DNA of 64,000 nt from positions 40,566,147 to 40,630,146 of the forward strand of contig NC_061797.1 in assembly GCF_021462225.1 (NCBI RefSeq), read 5' to 3'. Position 1 is the first letter of the stretch. The number at the start of each line of letters is the position of its first letter. Under the pieces are notes generated by a model. That model was not told where the DNA came from. It saw nothing but the letters and a program-made list of their open reading frames with translations, and ran no database searches. The position numbers and the translations under genes were made by a program. Below are positions 11,561 through 24,537 of the stretch, piece by piece. The stretch is from Girardinichthys multiradiatus (lineage: Eukaryota; Chordata; Actinopteri; Cyprinodontiformes; Goodeidae).

Positions 11561-13294
11561 CTGCTGAACAATTAGTAGTGCTGAACAGTTTTGCAATTAA
11601 CAGCCCAATAACTGTCAGCTGTAGTGAGATTTGTTTTAGAACAAAGTCTAAATACAAAGTAAAGTATTTTCTTTGCAGTTATTGTCACTTTAAAGTGACA
11701 AAATTATTACCTGTTTCATTTTCAGAGTGCTACAACCTGAACAGTCACCTCACCTACTTTTGGACAGACATTCTTTTTGGCAAGTTTTGTGTGTTACTAT
11801 CAAACAAAAATCCTATAATACATTCTGTGCTTAACTTTACCCTGGAGTGCTGATAAAGAAATAAAATGTTTAGGCGACTGGATGAATGACTGTTGATGAC
11901 AGAGGAATATAATTCATATTAGGTTTGACATTCTCCATCAGACCACGGCATACTCAAACAGTCTCTTTAAAACTGTAAATGGACTCAGTCAAAATGGATG
12001 CCGGAGCCCAGCGAAGGCTTAAATCATTTCTGTGTTGAGCTCAAAAGAGAAGCGTTCAAGCCAGAAAATAGACGAGTCAGGCTGATGGAATCTGGCACAA
12101 ACACATTCCCACCTTTCCAATCTTATTTTTGTCTCTCGCCTTCTGTCTGGTTGCCTTGCAAGGGCTTAGTGTACTTTTTGTGTCTCAGTTTGTACAAAGT
12201 CTATCAGAATGCATTTGTTTCAGGGAGCCCCCTTACACTTTCAAAGGGTTAAACAGACCATTCACCGGCCTGTCAACATTCCCTGGCCCGCCTCACGGAA
12301 AAGTCTGCTCGAGTTTTGTTCCTGATCAACACTTGTCTCCTCAGCCCGTTGTTGCTCGCTTCGTGTAATATCCATGACAATCGCGTTGGGCTTTTCAGGG
12401 GGCTCTGTATTACCGATTCTGTGGGGCCACTTTCAGGCTGTAAAGGGCTTTATTTGTGTGGATTTGAAAGAGTCATGTGAAGTGCCCTCAGGCTGGAATC
12501 CTCTTCAGCGGGTCACTACTGTCTCAATGGGCTTCACACTCACAAGCAACCATCAGTACTGCCCTGTTTTGAAAAGGTGCACTACATGTAGAACAAGAGA
12601 GGGTGGAGAAACTAAGGATGATGCGCAATACAGGTGTCATGATTAAGCTATGCTGTTCCATAATAATGTTCCTAAACCAATCAGTCTCATAATTAACAAA
12701 AATTAAATTAATGAGTCTAAAATTCTCAACATTAATGTAAAGAATGAAATCTTTATTTGAGTGATTGTCTCTCTTTTTTCCACACAAAAATTTATACTTT
12801 GATTAATAATTCTAAGAAGAATTAACAACAGTTTGTAATCAAAATTACTAATGAAAAAAACTAATGAATAATTAATTAAATGAAAGACAAAGATAAGAGT
12901 CCTCTTTCAGATTCCTGCAATGACAGCAGTTCAATCTGCCACAGATCAGTCTGAGAATGACAGGCTAACAGTTCTGGCACAGGTTTTGGACTTTTGGAGG
13001 TTCCTCACTTTAAATATGAAGCAAAAAAAAAAACACTTAAACATAGTTAATTATTGCAGAACATATGCTCAAGGTGTGGAGGAAATACTGAAGTCTTGCA
13101 AAACATTTGCTAAACCTCACTGGAAAAAACACAATTCAACCGGACCTTGAAAGGATGATCAGGCCTCTCTTTCTTTTGGTTGGGCCAAACTTTCTGTATG
13201 GGTTCTAAGGTTCTTTCTAACTGACCTCAGTCTCAGCTAAGCTTGTGAGCTTTTGAGTAAGGACATATCACATGGGGCTGATCAACCACTCATC
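11561..13294. other. Noncoding, AT-rich; nothing recognised
   Basis: The region is largely AT-rich, with the strongest tract at 12640-12890. Short ORFs show no recognisable protein. No RNA gene or mobile element could be supported. Confidence 0.55.
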
Positions 13295-13893
13295 CCCCTT
13301 TTCCACCAACGCGGGTTGGAGCCCGTTCCAGTTCCCAAACATTATTTTGAACCAGTAACATGTTTCCACGGATGAACAAAGCTTCCAGAGAATGAACTCT
13401 GGCTCAACTCAGGCATCACAGAATACTATTCTGCGTAAAATGCAATGTCACCCGTGGGCGATTTGAAGTTACAGACAATAGAAGCAACAAGTAAGGTGAC
13501 GAAGACTAAGAACATATCGTATAAACATTATTTATATGTTTGCAAAAACACATGGAACACACATTGTATAACTACTTGTTTTCATTACACTCGCAGTGCT
13601 AAACATATGCATTGGAACACATTGTACAAACCACTGTTCTTCCATGGAGTTGCTGTCTCCTTTTTCATATAAACTGTAGTTTATGGATGCTCTCTTTTCG
13701 CATTAAAAGGAACATTGCACACAGCTCAGGAAGCTCTGCTGTCTCGCTACCATGCTGCGTAACACCCACTGTTGATAACTCAGGCTTGGTTCCAAAAACA
13801 AGTGGAACGCACGATGATGCTCAACAGAACACCAAAGTTCAGTGACACGTGAATTACACCGGTTCTCAATATGAGAGTTTATTCGGTGGAAAA
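13295..13893. mobile_element. Possible short nonautonomous DNA transposon
   Basis: The ends are short inverted sequences, TTTTCCACC at 13299 and GGTGGAAAA at 13885. Just outside each end is a similar string, CCACTCATC on the left and CCACTATC on the right, which could be a decayed 8-bp duplication as made by hAT elements. Inside, repeated GGTTCC/GGAACC-like words resemble a common fish repeat. The inverted part is too short to be decisive. Confidence 0.35.
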
Positions 13894-16815
13894 CCACTAT
13901 CAGAGTCACAATTGGTGCAAGAAAATAAAAAAAATAAATAATTATACTATTGTTCTTTAAACCACACTCTATCAACATGCTACCATTTTAGACATAATAA
14001 CTCATTACTAATGCTGTTTTCACATGACTGTTTTTATAGTTATTCCACGGAATGGAAGAGAATGTTCACATTCAAGGTTTAACAAAAAAACAGTCAATAT
14101 TTAAATATATGACTAATCATGGATTATTTTGAAGCTTTCTAGATTTCCAAATTTAAACCTTATATTAGTCCATACAAACCTTGACATATGGTGACAGACT
14201 TTTCTGAGCATAATAAAGATGAGGTCACATTTTTTTCATATTTTCGAGATGTCAAAACATTTTTGAGATAAAAAAGTCATTTTGTCTAAATCTGTGGTCT
14301 AGCAAAGATATTTTTAGGGGACCTGGAGAAAAATCAATTCTTGTGAGGAAAAATGTCAAATCTGAGGTGTTCATGCACTCTACAAAGGAAATGGAAACTG
14401 AGTAAACAGGACTGCAAAACTTACTACTGTTTTACTGTCCTGTTTTTGCTGGATTTCTTACCTGACAAAAACTACAGTCCCTTTTGACCCTTAAACCTGC
14501 AAACCAACTAGCTGAAGGGAGTGGACACAAACTTCACAGAAGCAAAAGACACTGAAGTCTAGGGCGTGGGAAAAAAAAGAAATCCAACGGCGTATCTATT
14601 TTCATGGACCATATGGAAATTTTGGTGTGTGTGCAGCGGACACATTAGATAGTGGTGACCCTAACGACAGTGTGTGTATGCTGAATGGTAAACACCATGG
14701 AGAGGGGCGTCACCCTGACCCCTAGCATATGGGTCTTCATTCTGAAGGAGAATTCTGCACAAACAGCCATACTGCCAGCGTACCCTTGGGACTTTGATTT
14801 GTTAATGAATTGCTCTATTGACTTGCATCCTTGCTTGCATCATTAGAGGATACCCAACAACACACTGTTTTCTGTTTTAACCCACCCCGATCTGCACAGA
14901 GAGGAAGATGTGGGCATGAAGGGGTGTGTGTGTGGATTTGGAGAGGGGGCGGGTATACCAAATGCTATTGTCTGTTTGACTTAAATGTTCATGCTTGTCA
15001 TCTGCTTTTCCCCCTCTTCTGGGGGCTTCCATTCTTTCGTCCAGCTAATTTGTATTGTGGCGATTTAAGACAACTCTCCAGTGCTCAGTGATGCGAGAGA
15101 ACAAACCTAATGTCTCCGCTCTCTGCCATACAATCCCCCAGCAACCCACCCACCCAAAATACACCCCTGTTTCAGGCGAGCCATGGCCCTGGACCAGCCC
15201 CCTCTAAATCCATTTCCCAGTCCCTCCCTCCCCAGCTCTCATTACCATGTGAAAACAATAATGGTTTTGTCAGGACGATACCTGCTTTACAACTAGCAGA
15301 TTATTGTGTCCCGCCAGTGTTAACACAACAAGTACAAGCCCTCTGTCTGTGGCCATTCCACCGGCTGTCAGCAGTCATCCATAATGGCAGTGTCACACCA
15401 TAACACATTGCACACAAAGACGTGCGACCCCTCCAGCCACATGCACAAAGACATGCACGCTGTATAAGAGTTACACAACATATGGCTGCATCATTATGGA
15501 CCACAGTTTTCTCCACAACCCACCACTGAGCCAAAACACACTGCCCTTTGTCCAGAAAATGTGGTACCCCTGCCTGGTAGGCCACACAGTGCCATGGTTT
15601 TGCACCAATTACACCACTTTACCAGAAGTGCCATCTGTATGCCAAATGGCCAATTCTGTCTGGGCATTCTGAACTGAAAGGTGTGAATTGTACAGCTTTT
15701 GGGGTCTATAAAAGATACCTTGGATGTGTGAATGTGTCTGCACGTTTTTTTTTTCTTTTCACAGTATAGACTATGCAGTAGGCATGTAATATTAAACATT
15801 AGAAAATAACTTTTACAGTCTTGCTGTTTTGATTCACAATCTTCAGAAAAAAGGCAACGGAAGCTATCCCATATCTAATCTTGTTGAACTTGCAGTGACA
15901 TTGAGAAACATGGGGAATTTAAAGGAAGGTTTTTCTTTCCTAAACCAACACATTGGAGATTGTGTGTTTTACTGAGGCTTTGTCTTTTTTATGAAGTCCC
16001 AGTCTAGATACTTCATGTTACTCCTGCTTGTACTGTTTCACAACAGTAGATGAGGACATGTTGCAGACTTTAACAAGCTTTTGATAACTGATGAAGACAA
16101 TAGGAATTATGAAATGACAGTTGATCCATTGTTTTTTTTTAGCAGGAAAGAAAAAAAATCTTTAGAAAGCAAAACTGTTATATCATATATGGAGTTGTTC
16201 AGTAGCGTACAATTCTGGACAAAGCAAGTGTATATATGTGCACCCAGATATGTACAGAGAAACATGAAATCAATTCTGAATGATTTGAGTCTCCCGAACC
16301 AGCATGTGTCAGCAACATTAGGAGGGAGGGTTTTTTTTTAGCTTGCGGACTCCTGCTGTTTAAGGGAATTTCCTTTGACTGTATATTTGAGGAGGCAGTG
16401 GGTCAGCTGGAGCAGCTTCCTGCCCTCTGCAGAGTGGTGGATGCCTGCTGTGTGGGTATAACATATTTGGATAGCTCTATTGTGTGGAAAGAGGATGTGC
16501 TTTGGTGTTGTCTCAGTCTCAGCCAGGGACATAACTTGTTTGACGCAAAATAACTCTCACTGACCGAACTAACAGAGTCAGGGTGAAGCATTCAGCTTTG
16601 GAGCAGAATGGGCACATACATATGAAGGAATCCAAATGCACAGGAAAAGAGTGATTTTAAAATATTTTTGAGCTATATTTTAAGCCACATTAATTACAAT
16701 GTAATCAACTAACCTATATTATGTTTTTCTTTCAGAATATAGCTTTAAACCGCGTCATTTATTAAATAAACCTGCAGCCATAACAGCAGGTTGCTATATC
16801 TTAGATGGATTTTTT
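13894..16815. other. Noncoding; nothing recognised
   Basis: The region is mixed in composition, with pyrimidine-rich stretches at 15110-15240 and AT-rich parts near 13930 and 16640. ORFs are short and lack family signals. No mobile element was identified. Confidence 0.5.
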
Positions 16816-16819
16816 TCTT

Positions 16820-17560
16820 TAAATACTTGGGGTGCGGCGGGGGTTCTTAGAGCGGGGCTGTGTGTGGAGCTTGCGCTGTGTGGGTGTGGCTTCATCGGCT
16901 TCTCGGCCACAGAGTTCACCTGTGGGGGTGTGCCCCTGTCGGGTGGGGATTCGTGGCGTTTGGGTTCGGGGGGATGTGTTCGATATCGGTGTCCTTGTTG
17001 GGGGTGGCCCTGTGGGGAGGTTCTTGTTGGGGTTCACTGGGGGTGGGAGACTCATGGGGTTGGGATCGGAGCTCGTTGGGGAGTCAGGACTGATCCGTCC
17101 TGGGGCGGCTCCGGTTGGCGGGTTGCTTTGGGCCACGTGGACCCCTCTTTTGTACATAGCTCTCTCTCTGGAGGTGGATGGGGGTTGTTGGGGACTGGGT
17201 TCGGGGCGGGGGGGCTGGCGGGCGGTCCGGGTTCACTCAGGGGGTTGCGGTAGTCCCGGCGGTGGTTCTCCTGGGGTTCCTGTGCTTTGGGGGGCTTTAG
17301 ATGTCTGTGCTCGGATCTCCTCAGTGTCCGTCCAGGGACCATGGGGCAGGCCTGTGGGTCCTCACACTCGCTATTGCATATTTTTGTGGAGAAACCTTGT
17401 ATACAAAGCACGTCCACACCCATACTCACAGGTGTTAAGCTTCAGGTGTTGACAGATACACAGATGTTCTATATTGGGCTGCACCTCTCACTAAGTAAAT
17501 TTTATATTGAGATTTACCGTGTACTATTTTGTTAAAAAAAAACAAACAAAACAAAAACAG
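16820..17560 (+). mobile_element. G-rich block, possible LINE 3-prime UTR with A-rich tail
   Basis: From about 16830 to 17360 the plus strand is strongly G-rich and C-poor, with many runs of three or more G. It is followed by ordinary sequence and then an A-rich stretch of AAAAAAAAACAAACAAAAC type at 17535-17552. G-rich 3-prime UTRs ending in an A tail are known from L1-type LINEs, so a truncated LINE insertion is a reasonable inference. No reverse transcriptase sequence precedes it, and no target duplication was found. The 206-codon plus-strand ORF here is a by-product of the skewed composition. Confidence 0.4.
17179..17214 (+). other. Candidate G-quadruplex
   Basis: Four or more runs of at least three G occur within 36 bases, with spacers of one to five bases. 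This satisfies the usual G-quadruplex pattern on the plus strand. It is the densest point of the surrounding G-rich block. Confidence 0.6.
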
Positions 17561-18514
17561 CTGCAGGTGTATAAGCAAGCAGGGTGTAATCTTATATTCT
17601 CTCTTTCCTCCTTTCTCCCCTTTTTTCCCCATCTCTCTCTTTTTGGAGCTTATTTTTTCCTTTTCTTTTCAGTCTCCGTGTCCGTAACAATTGAAATATT
17701 CCCAAAGAAGTTCATAATAAAGTTTATTTTATAAATATCAAGCAGAGCTTTAAAGCATTAGCTGTGATGCTCCGCTTGTGAAAGTAAATCTGTTGGGCAA
17801 TTTCTTGGCACTCAGACAACAATTCTGAGCGATAATCTGCCAGACAGGACACAGTAAAAAATAAAAATAAATAAATAAATATTTGATTTGAAGCTGATTT
17901 AAGTCTTGATTCTCGACTTTCATTTATGGCTTTTTTTAATGGCTAGAAGGCCATTAAAAAGTAGTGGTAGATTTGAAATTGGATTTCAGTACAGAAACTT
18001 TGTCTGGTTACATTAGTTTAGAACAAAAGAAAATAATTTAAATTTAAGAAGAAATCTGTTTTCTTTGACTTCTGTGTTCTAAAGTATTGTGTTCTAAAAA
18101 GAACAATTATATCCAGCTACTGCCAAAATAGGTTTCTATGTGATCCATGCAAGGTAGTCTTCTGCATCAAAGGGAAGTATGTGTTTTTGCTAGTGCCTTA
18201 AAATGTTTGATGCATCTGAAAGAAGAGCCACCGTATCTTATCCACTGTATTTATAATGGCCAAATTCCCAAAACAGCTGTTCTCTTTTGAATGCTTTCAG
18301 AGCGTCAGTAAAATGAGTCTGAAATTTTGACTGAAGAGTAGTCTGAGGTTTCACCACTGATTCTATGCAATCTACTGGGTTTCCTAAGATAGAAAACATT
18401 TAACCAATTTGAATAACAAACTTGCTTTTGACTGAATTGTTTGATAAGTAGGATTAATTTGGAATGCATGTTTATATTTGACTTGGAATCTGTACACTTC
18501 TATTAATGTAACTT
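17561..18514. other. Noncoding, AT-rich; nothing recognised
   Basis: A pyrimidine-rich tract (17598-17672) is followed by AT-rich sequence with a short AAAT repeat near 17860-17880. No coding or mobile-element signal was identified. Confidence 0.5.
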
Positions 18515-18592
18515 TTTTAAGTCCCTTGAGACACCATCTGCATGAATTGGCACTATATAAATATAGTGAATTGAATTGAATTGAATTGAGAA
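18515..18592 (+). mobile_element. LINE 3-prime tail (L2/Rex-like)
   Basis: The sequence runs CCTTGAGACACC, then GAATTGGCACTATATAAAT, then a short tandem repeat of GAATT units. This order (stem-loop-like end, then TTGAA-type repeats) is the usual 3-prime terminus of fish L2/CR1-type LINEs and the SINEs that borrow their tails. Only the tail is present. The copy is 5-prime truncated, as is normal for LINE insertion. Confidence 0.65.
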
Positions 18593-18721
18593 ACTCAGTT
18601 TATAAATTGTTAGTTCACTCTCAAATAGAGTGCTGGTGACGGTAGGATGAGTTGGATTTAATTCAAGTTTGTCATGCAAAAAACTGTTCAGTTCCAAGTT
18701 TTCAAAAAAGTATTTTCAAAA

Positions 18722-18935
18722 GTTCATTCAGATTCAATTCAATTCACAAATACTGTATTGATACCAAAGGGAAATTAAATGTTGTTGTAACTCATAGTAT
18801 GCAGATCTGAAGAAGCCTCTGACTGAAGACACTGTTAAGAATCCTTCTTTGCACAATGATCTCCAAATGCTGGTTAGAGTTGGCGACTGGTGGTTGTAGC
18901 CATAACTGGAATGGATCCCTGAATCCTGGGCTTGC
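18722..18935 (-). mobile_element. LINE tail, minus orientation
   Basis: It begins with AATTCAATTCA repeats and continues TACTGTATTGATACCAAAGG, then GGAAATTAAATGTTGTTGT. This resembles, on the minus strand, the end of fish Rex1-type LINEs, where the tandem tail lies at the 3-prime terminus. The element would be 5-prime truncated. The inner boundary is uncertain. Confidence 0.5.
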
Positions 18936-21900
18936 TTTGCCAGAAGGTAAATTTGATTCCTAGCCATGCTATTTTGCAGCAAATTTATATATTTAGCAAG
19001 CTTGTAGACATAGTAAAATCTTCAAGGTGTGAATTTTGGCATATCATTCTTGAGACAAATTGTCGACCTGTGATGGATTGACAACTTGACCAGGAGATAG
19101 GTACTAGCACTAGCTCCCTTGACTTAAGTGGTGTGCAAATGGTGAAATTATTGCACTAATGTACTGCATGGGTTAAATGTTATTGCGATATTTAAAATCC
19201 CAGACAAAAATGCAAGCAAAGATCAAATTAATCATCAAATCATTTCTTAAATACATTCCATTGTTTATGTTCGCATTGTACAGAACATGTTGAAAAATAT
19301 TAACAGCACAAACAGGCATTTACCAAACACTGAGAGCAATTTATCATGCAGTTTTCTGGATAGACAGAGCTGAGGTACACAATGGAGACAGTCACTTCTA
19401 GGGCTGTACAAGGAACAGTTGGGTTTCATTTCATGTGCTGCTGTGCTGAGAGGAATCTCAATATTTATCCAGTTTTTCTGGCCGTGGCACCTGCTGAGGG
19501 AGACATTAGTCGTTTGTAAGTATTAACTCGGCCATCCCCTCTTTTCCTCATATTCCCTGTCTCCAGCTCTCCTTGTCTTCCTCCCCCTTCTGCACTCTCA
19601 CTCCCTCCCTCTGTGAGTACAATGTCAGTCATGTTGTAGCCTTTTAAATGTCATCCACTTACTGCGGAGAGCAGTCGCCCCACTTGACAGTTTTATTGGG
19701 AGACGTTGTGATGACGGTGATGAGAGGGAGTATGAGAAACAGAGACAGAGGAAAAAATTGAGAAGTGGCATCACTGAGTCAAATCAAATTAGAATAATCA
19801 GAGTGATGTGATTAATAGGAGTGCCATTGTGGGGTAATCATGCACAGCGATCATCACTGCGGTGGACTTCAAATTAACGTGCCCTGCAGTGAGGCTTTGA
19901 TCTGGCAAGCATCAAATAAAGCTGAGCGTCAGGCTGTCACTTACTTAAAACACACCTTCGCCTCGACGTGTTTTCGCCACGCTAAAAATAGAGATGGAAG
20001 ACAAAGCGTGACAAAAGGCAGAGGTACAGTCGGCAAATGATCATGACTGCTCTGGTTGGCTTCTCCTACTGAGCCACTTGGCAAGATCTTAATTTCAATT
20101 CCTCAAGGTGGACTGAATATCCTGTGCAAAGATGTAGGAAAAGAAAAGCTGTAAAGGAAGACATCAAAGTCAGATTAGCCCCAGTGACTTTTTAACAGGT
20201 GTACATCTGTCAAGCCCAGTTGTGGCTGAAGCAGAGATGTGGACATCACAGAGGAATCATTAATCCTGACTCTTTCCTTCTCACTTCTCCTGACTTTTAA
20301 TGTAAAGGATCTAAAGGAAATTTGGAATCTTTGTAAACTACATTTTCAAAGTGCCCTCTAAGCATTTCTTTCATTTAAGTTGATGAGAATTAATAATAAT
20401 GCAGTAAAGGCTAACTATAATTAAAAGTAATGGTTAAGAGTATTTTGAAATGTCTCCTGATCTTAAAAAGATAAACAAGTACCTGAAGAAGATCTCACCC
20501 CAATTTCATGAAAAAAGTCAAGAAAGAAAATCACATTTAATGTGTCTCAATGAGGATATAGTTGGGTTTGTGAAAGCTCGGGTGTCACTGAGACCTCACC
20601 TAGGTTCTGAGCTCCTGCCTCTCCTCCCACTACAGGGATACTGACATTTTCATTAAAAGGTCACCAATCTTTTCAGGTATTCTTCTCAGCTTTTAATGCA
20701 AGCAGAAAGGTGAGCGAGAGAATGAAGATAGAGCTAGAGGTAGAGAAAAACGGGATTTAGACATGGGCAGAGGTGAAGTAGGAGATACGCTATCAAAAAG
20801 AGAAAAAGACCAAAGCGATCAACTCTCATACCAAGGTCAAGGCAATGAGCTACATATCCTCTGCTCTTATCTTATACAGATGCTGAGTTTTGAACAGCCA
20901 TGAGGAGAATTCTGTACAGCTGGCTTCGCTTTTTGAATGACTGCTGTATTGTACTGTTTTTAATAAAATGTCATACTGTCCTTGCTTTGGTATTTAAATT
21001 AATTTAAAGAAGTCTAGCAGTGCCATGCATGTTTGCTTTTCACACATTAGTGTAACCTAATTTGGACTATGAGTAAAAAAAAGAAAAAAAAAAACATCCT
21101 CCTTCTCATATTTGTTCTGCTTACTTCAAGGTTGTTTCTAATGGTCTTCATAAGAGCTCTGCTCTAAACAAGCTACTTAAGAGTATAGCCAATGAGTCAC
21201 GAGGCAGTGCATTTAAATCAGAATTTATATGTAAAATAAATTTGTGTTTGTTTGTGAGGATTACTGGGCTAATCATTTGAAATGAATGCCAAAATAAAAT
21301 AGATGCTTTTATCTCTATGATTTGATATGTAGACCACATGAAACTAAGAGATGCCCCCATTTAGCTCTTTAAATGGGGAATGAGAAAAAAAAGAGTTCTT
21401 CTCTTGAAATGGATTAAAATGATTTTGCGACAGTAATTATTTAAACAGCAATAAGGACCCAGAGTGTATCTACTGAGCATAAAATAATTTCAAGTAAAAA
21501 TTAAATAGCTTATTACTGCCTTTAATCCTTGAGGGAATCAGCGGCACTTTTTCTCAGTCCCCTTGGTAGAATGGGTAATTTTCTTTGGAGGCTGGCGGAG
21601 TAAGTGCCATGCAACTGCATGTTCAGCAGGGAAAGTACATGAAAGTCTCCTGTTTTACACTGTGGATCTCATTCTCCATGCTGTCCATATTTCTGTCTGT
21701 CTATCTTGAGACTAGTGCTAAAGCTCCTTAGTCTTACAGTGTTAGACGAGTAAAAGAGGCCTCGTAAGTGCAGCTCAGTGTGATTCTCGGGAATAAATCC
21801 AAGTCTAATCTTTAATACTTTACCTGTCAGAATCCTTCACTTTGTGTGCTCCTGCATTCTTTTGCACATTGTCAATATGTCGGAATTGCAGGGATAGGTT

Positions 21901-23466
21901 AATTTCAGCACCTGTCAGTTGATATACTACACCCCAAAATGAAGTTGTGCTACAGACTGGCCTGGGAATGTTTTAGTGCTGGAATGCAGTGTTCTCTGAC
22001 TGGAGGGAGTGAAGAAAGGGGGTAGATGGGGTTCTGTGTGTGACGTCAGCATGGTGGCATGATAGAAAGCTGATGGCCCGCTTGGCCCCGACAGCTGCGT
22101 TTGCCCCCAGTAAAGCACCCTGGCGGCCGGGGCCAAGGCCTCTCTCCTGCTGTCATCACACCGATCGGCTTTCATGGATCATCCCTTATCAGCCGAATCT
22201 GTCATTGCAGAGGAGTGTTCCTTTTGGGAGGCTTTAACCCATCCTGCCATGGTTCACAGGCTCCAAGCCGCCCCTTATGGATACTTTGCACTCTCTCTTT
22301 CTGTCTCCATGTCTTTTCCAATTCATGTCCTGCTCTCTTTCCTGCTTTGACACTCAGCCTTGCCCTCAGATTCATAGCTGCTCTGCCATTCTGTTTTTGT
22401 CTCTACCTCTTGTTTATGAGTGGGAGTCAACCTGAGCGGCACGGTAACGAAGGTTGGGACTGGTTGCAGTGTTGCAGAGCAAGTGAGGTGTTTGAGAGAG
22501 AAGAGGCTTTTGTTTGTTTGGACACATGCACAGGCCCATCTCTGAACTTCTGTCAGTGATCAAAGGAGCCGATGATGTAGAACAGATTCATGGGCATGTC
22601 TTATCAGCCTATACTCCGGTCCTCATCCATCATCCTGAGCCCTCGTCCGTCTCATTCCGATGACGGCACCCTAAACAAGGTGCATTAATCACTGCTGCTC
22701 CCTTCTTTGGCCAGGTGGCCTCACACCCTCAGGACTTCCATGTAGACTTGAGGGCTGGAAATGTACTAGGTGTACACACCAGTCCCTTGAGTGGAGCTTT
22801 GTTCAATTACAACAGCCTCTGGTGCTTCTTCAACAGATCCTCAAAACTCTGTCAGGAATATTTTTTTTTTCCAAAGACAAACCTATTTTGTTTCAGATCC
22901 TAAAACTTTCAAAGTTGAATACACTCATGCATAGTGCTCAGTGTATGAGGTATAAAAAACATTTACTGTAAACAAACACATTTATGTTTACTATTTTGCT
23001 TGTGTATTGCAGAACACACCCTCTAGACTTTCAGTATTATCCTAATTTTGCATATATGCCTAACTCAACTTTTGTTACTTTTCTACTATGGTGAATACTT
23101 TGAAATATCTTTCATATTTATAGTTTACATAAACTATAATATGTATTAAAAATAATACCAGTTTATTGTTTAGTTAATGGCCGAGTGTTGTTTATAAGTT
23201 ATTTTAAAAGCTTTTCCTTCATACGAATTCTTGGGCCATGCTGCACTCACTGCACTTCTGAGACTCATGCACAGATTTTTTATTATGGTTTCTTTGAATG
23301 TCCTGCAAGTGCTATTGCACCTGCATATCCTAGTTGTATATTAACCTTCTTGTCTGCTTAGCTTTCTGAAAGGCTGGATGTTCTATTTTAAGAAATTCTA
23401 CACACTGTTCTGTTTGAAGGTTTTCATTGTATTTGAAACTGCAGCTTGACTCCAAACATATCTGTA
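18936..23466. other. Noncoding; includes possible conserved blocks
   Basis: No gene was recognised. The portions 19600-20060 and 22030-22260 are more balanced in composition and less repeat-like than their surroundings. The rest (20300-21550, 22850-23400) is AT-rich with A runs, for example near 21075-21095. Confidence 0.5.
19640..20045. promoter_or_regulatory. Candidate conserved noncoding element
   Basis: The block is free of recognised repeats and carries dense homeodomain-like and GATA/TGATG-like words, for example AGATTAGAATAATCAG-type and TGATTAATAGG stretches near 19780-19820. Its texture resembles vertebrate developmental enhancers. This is an inference from composition only; no alignment was possible. 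Confidence 0.2.
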
Positions 23467-24537
23467 CAGTTCCTTGCAAATTAATTTATACCCTTTTAAC
23501 TTTTCCACCTTTTGTCACAATACAAAACCAAAATGTCACTTTTCTTGGAAAAAGTAGTACATATTTTAAAATAACAAGCAGAATTGTAAATTATTTTTGT
23601 AATGTTTCTGTAAACCAAAACAGAAGTAGTCTGTACATTTTTGTTAACACCTCCAAAGTTAGCACTTTGTAGAATTATCTATCACTACAACTCTAGCTGA
23701 AAGTTTTTTCGGGGTATGTTGCTATTAGTTTTGAAGATCTAGACACTAAAAATGTTGCCCATTCTGCTTTACTAACAGTTGAAGCGGAGTCACATGGCAT
23801 GCAAAGCATTTGTGAACACCATATTTCCGTTCTTATTTAGTAAGAGGTCTTTTGCTACCCCTAAGATGTTTTTCTTCCAGGATTGCTCTGTATTTACCTC
23901 CATCTATTGTCCCATTAAAACCTTTTTATTTTCTCCACGTCGAAGAACAGCACCTCGTTGCATGATTCTGCTACTATCATTTTTAATGATGGGGTGTGTC
24001 AAGGGTAAGGTGCAGTGTACATCACTCACATGTTCACTGTGTCCTCTATATGGCTTGTGAAAAACTGTAAACTGGACTATGGCTTTCTATTCAACAATGG
24101 ATTTTTTCTTACCCTTCTCATCTGAATTTGTGTAGGGCATGGGAAATAGCTGTCCTGTCAGCAGATCATCCTTGGTCTTCATGATGATATTTCTTGACTA
24201 ATGTTCTCTGAGAAACCTCTGAGGCTTCAGAAAACAGTTATATTTTTACCAAGATTAAATTACTGTGGACTTATTTATTTATCAGGTGAGTTTTAGAATG
24301 CAATTGATTGAATTGGATTGTATTTAGTAGTATGAGTTGAATGGGTTTAGTGGTTCAGGGGTCTGAATACAAACACATTACATTTCAGATTTTTTATTTG
24401 TTGGAGGTTTGGAAAACACCAATGTTTTACTTGATCCATCACACAAAATCACAGTGAAATACATTGAAGTGTGTTGTTGTAACATGAGAAAATGTAAAAG
24501 AAATTTCAAGGAGTATGGATACATTTACAAGGCACTG
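23467..24537 (-). mobile_element. Tc1-like transposon, family B, decayed copy
   Basis: The left end is CAGTTCCTTGCAAA after a TA at 23465-23466, and the right end is TTACAAGGCACTG, together giving the family terminal repeat. Inner landmarks match the minus-strand orientation of a common fish Tc1-like element: ATTGCTCTGTATTTACCTCC (23882), ATGATGGGGTGTGTCAAGG (23986), TATGGCTTGTGAAAAACTG (24050) and CAACAATGGATTTTTTC (24093). The transposase is on the minus strand and is disrupted by deletions and stops. The right TA has become CG. Confidence 0.8.

Noticed and set aside
16832..17452. 206-codon plus-strand ORF
   Set aside because: Gly/Trp/Val-rich translation of a G-rich block with overlapping ORFs in other frames; composition alone explains it.
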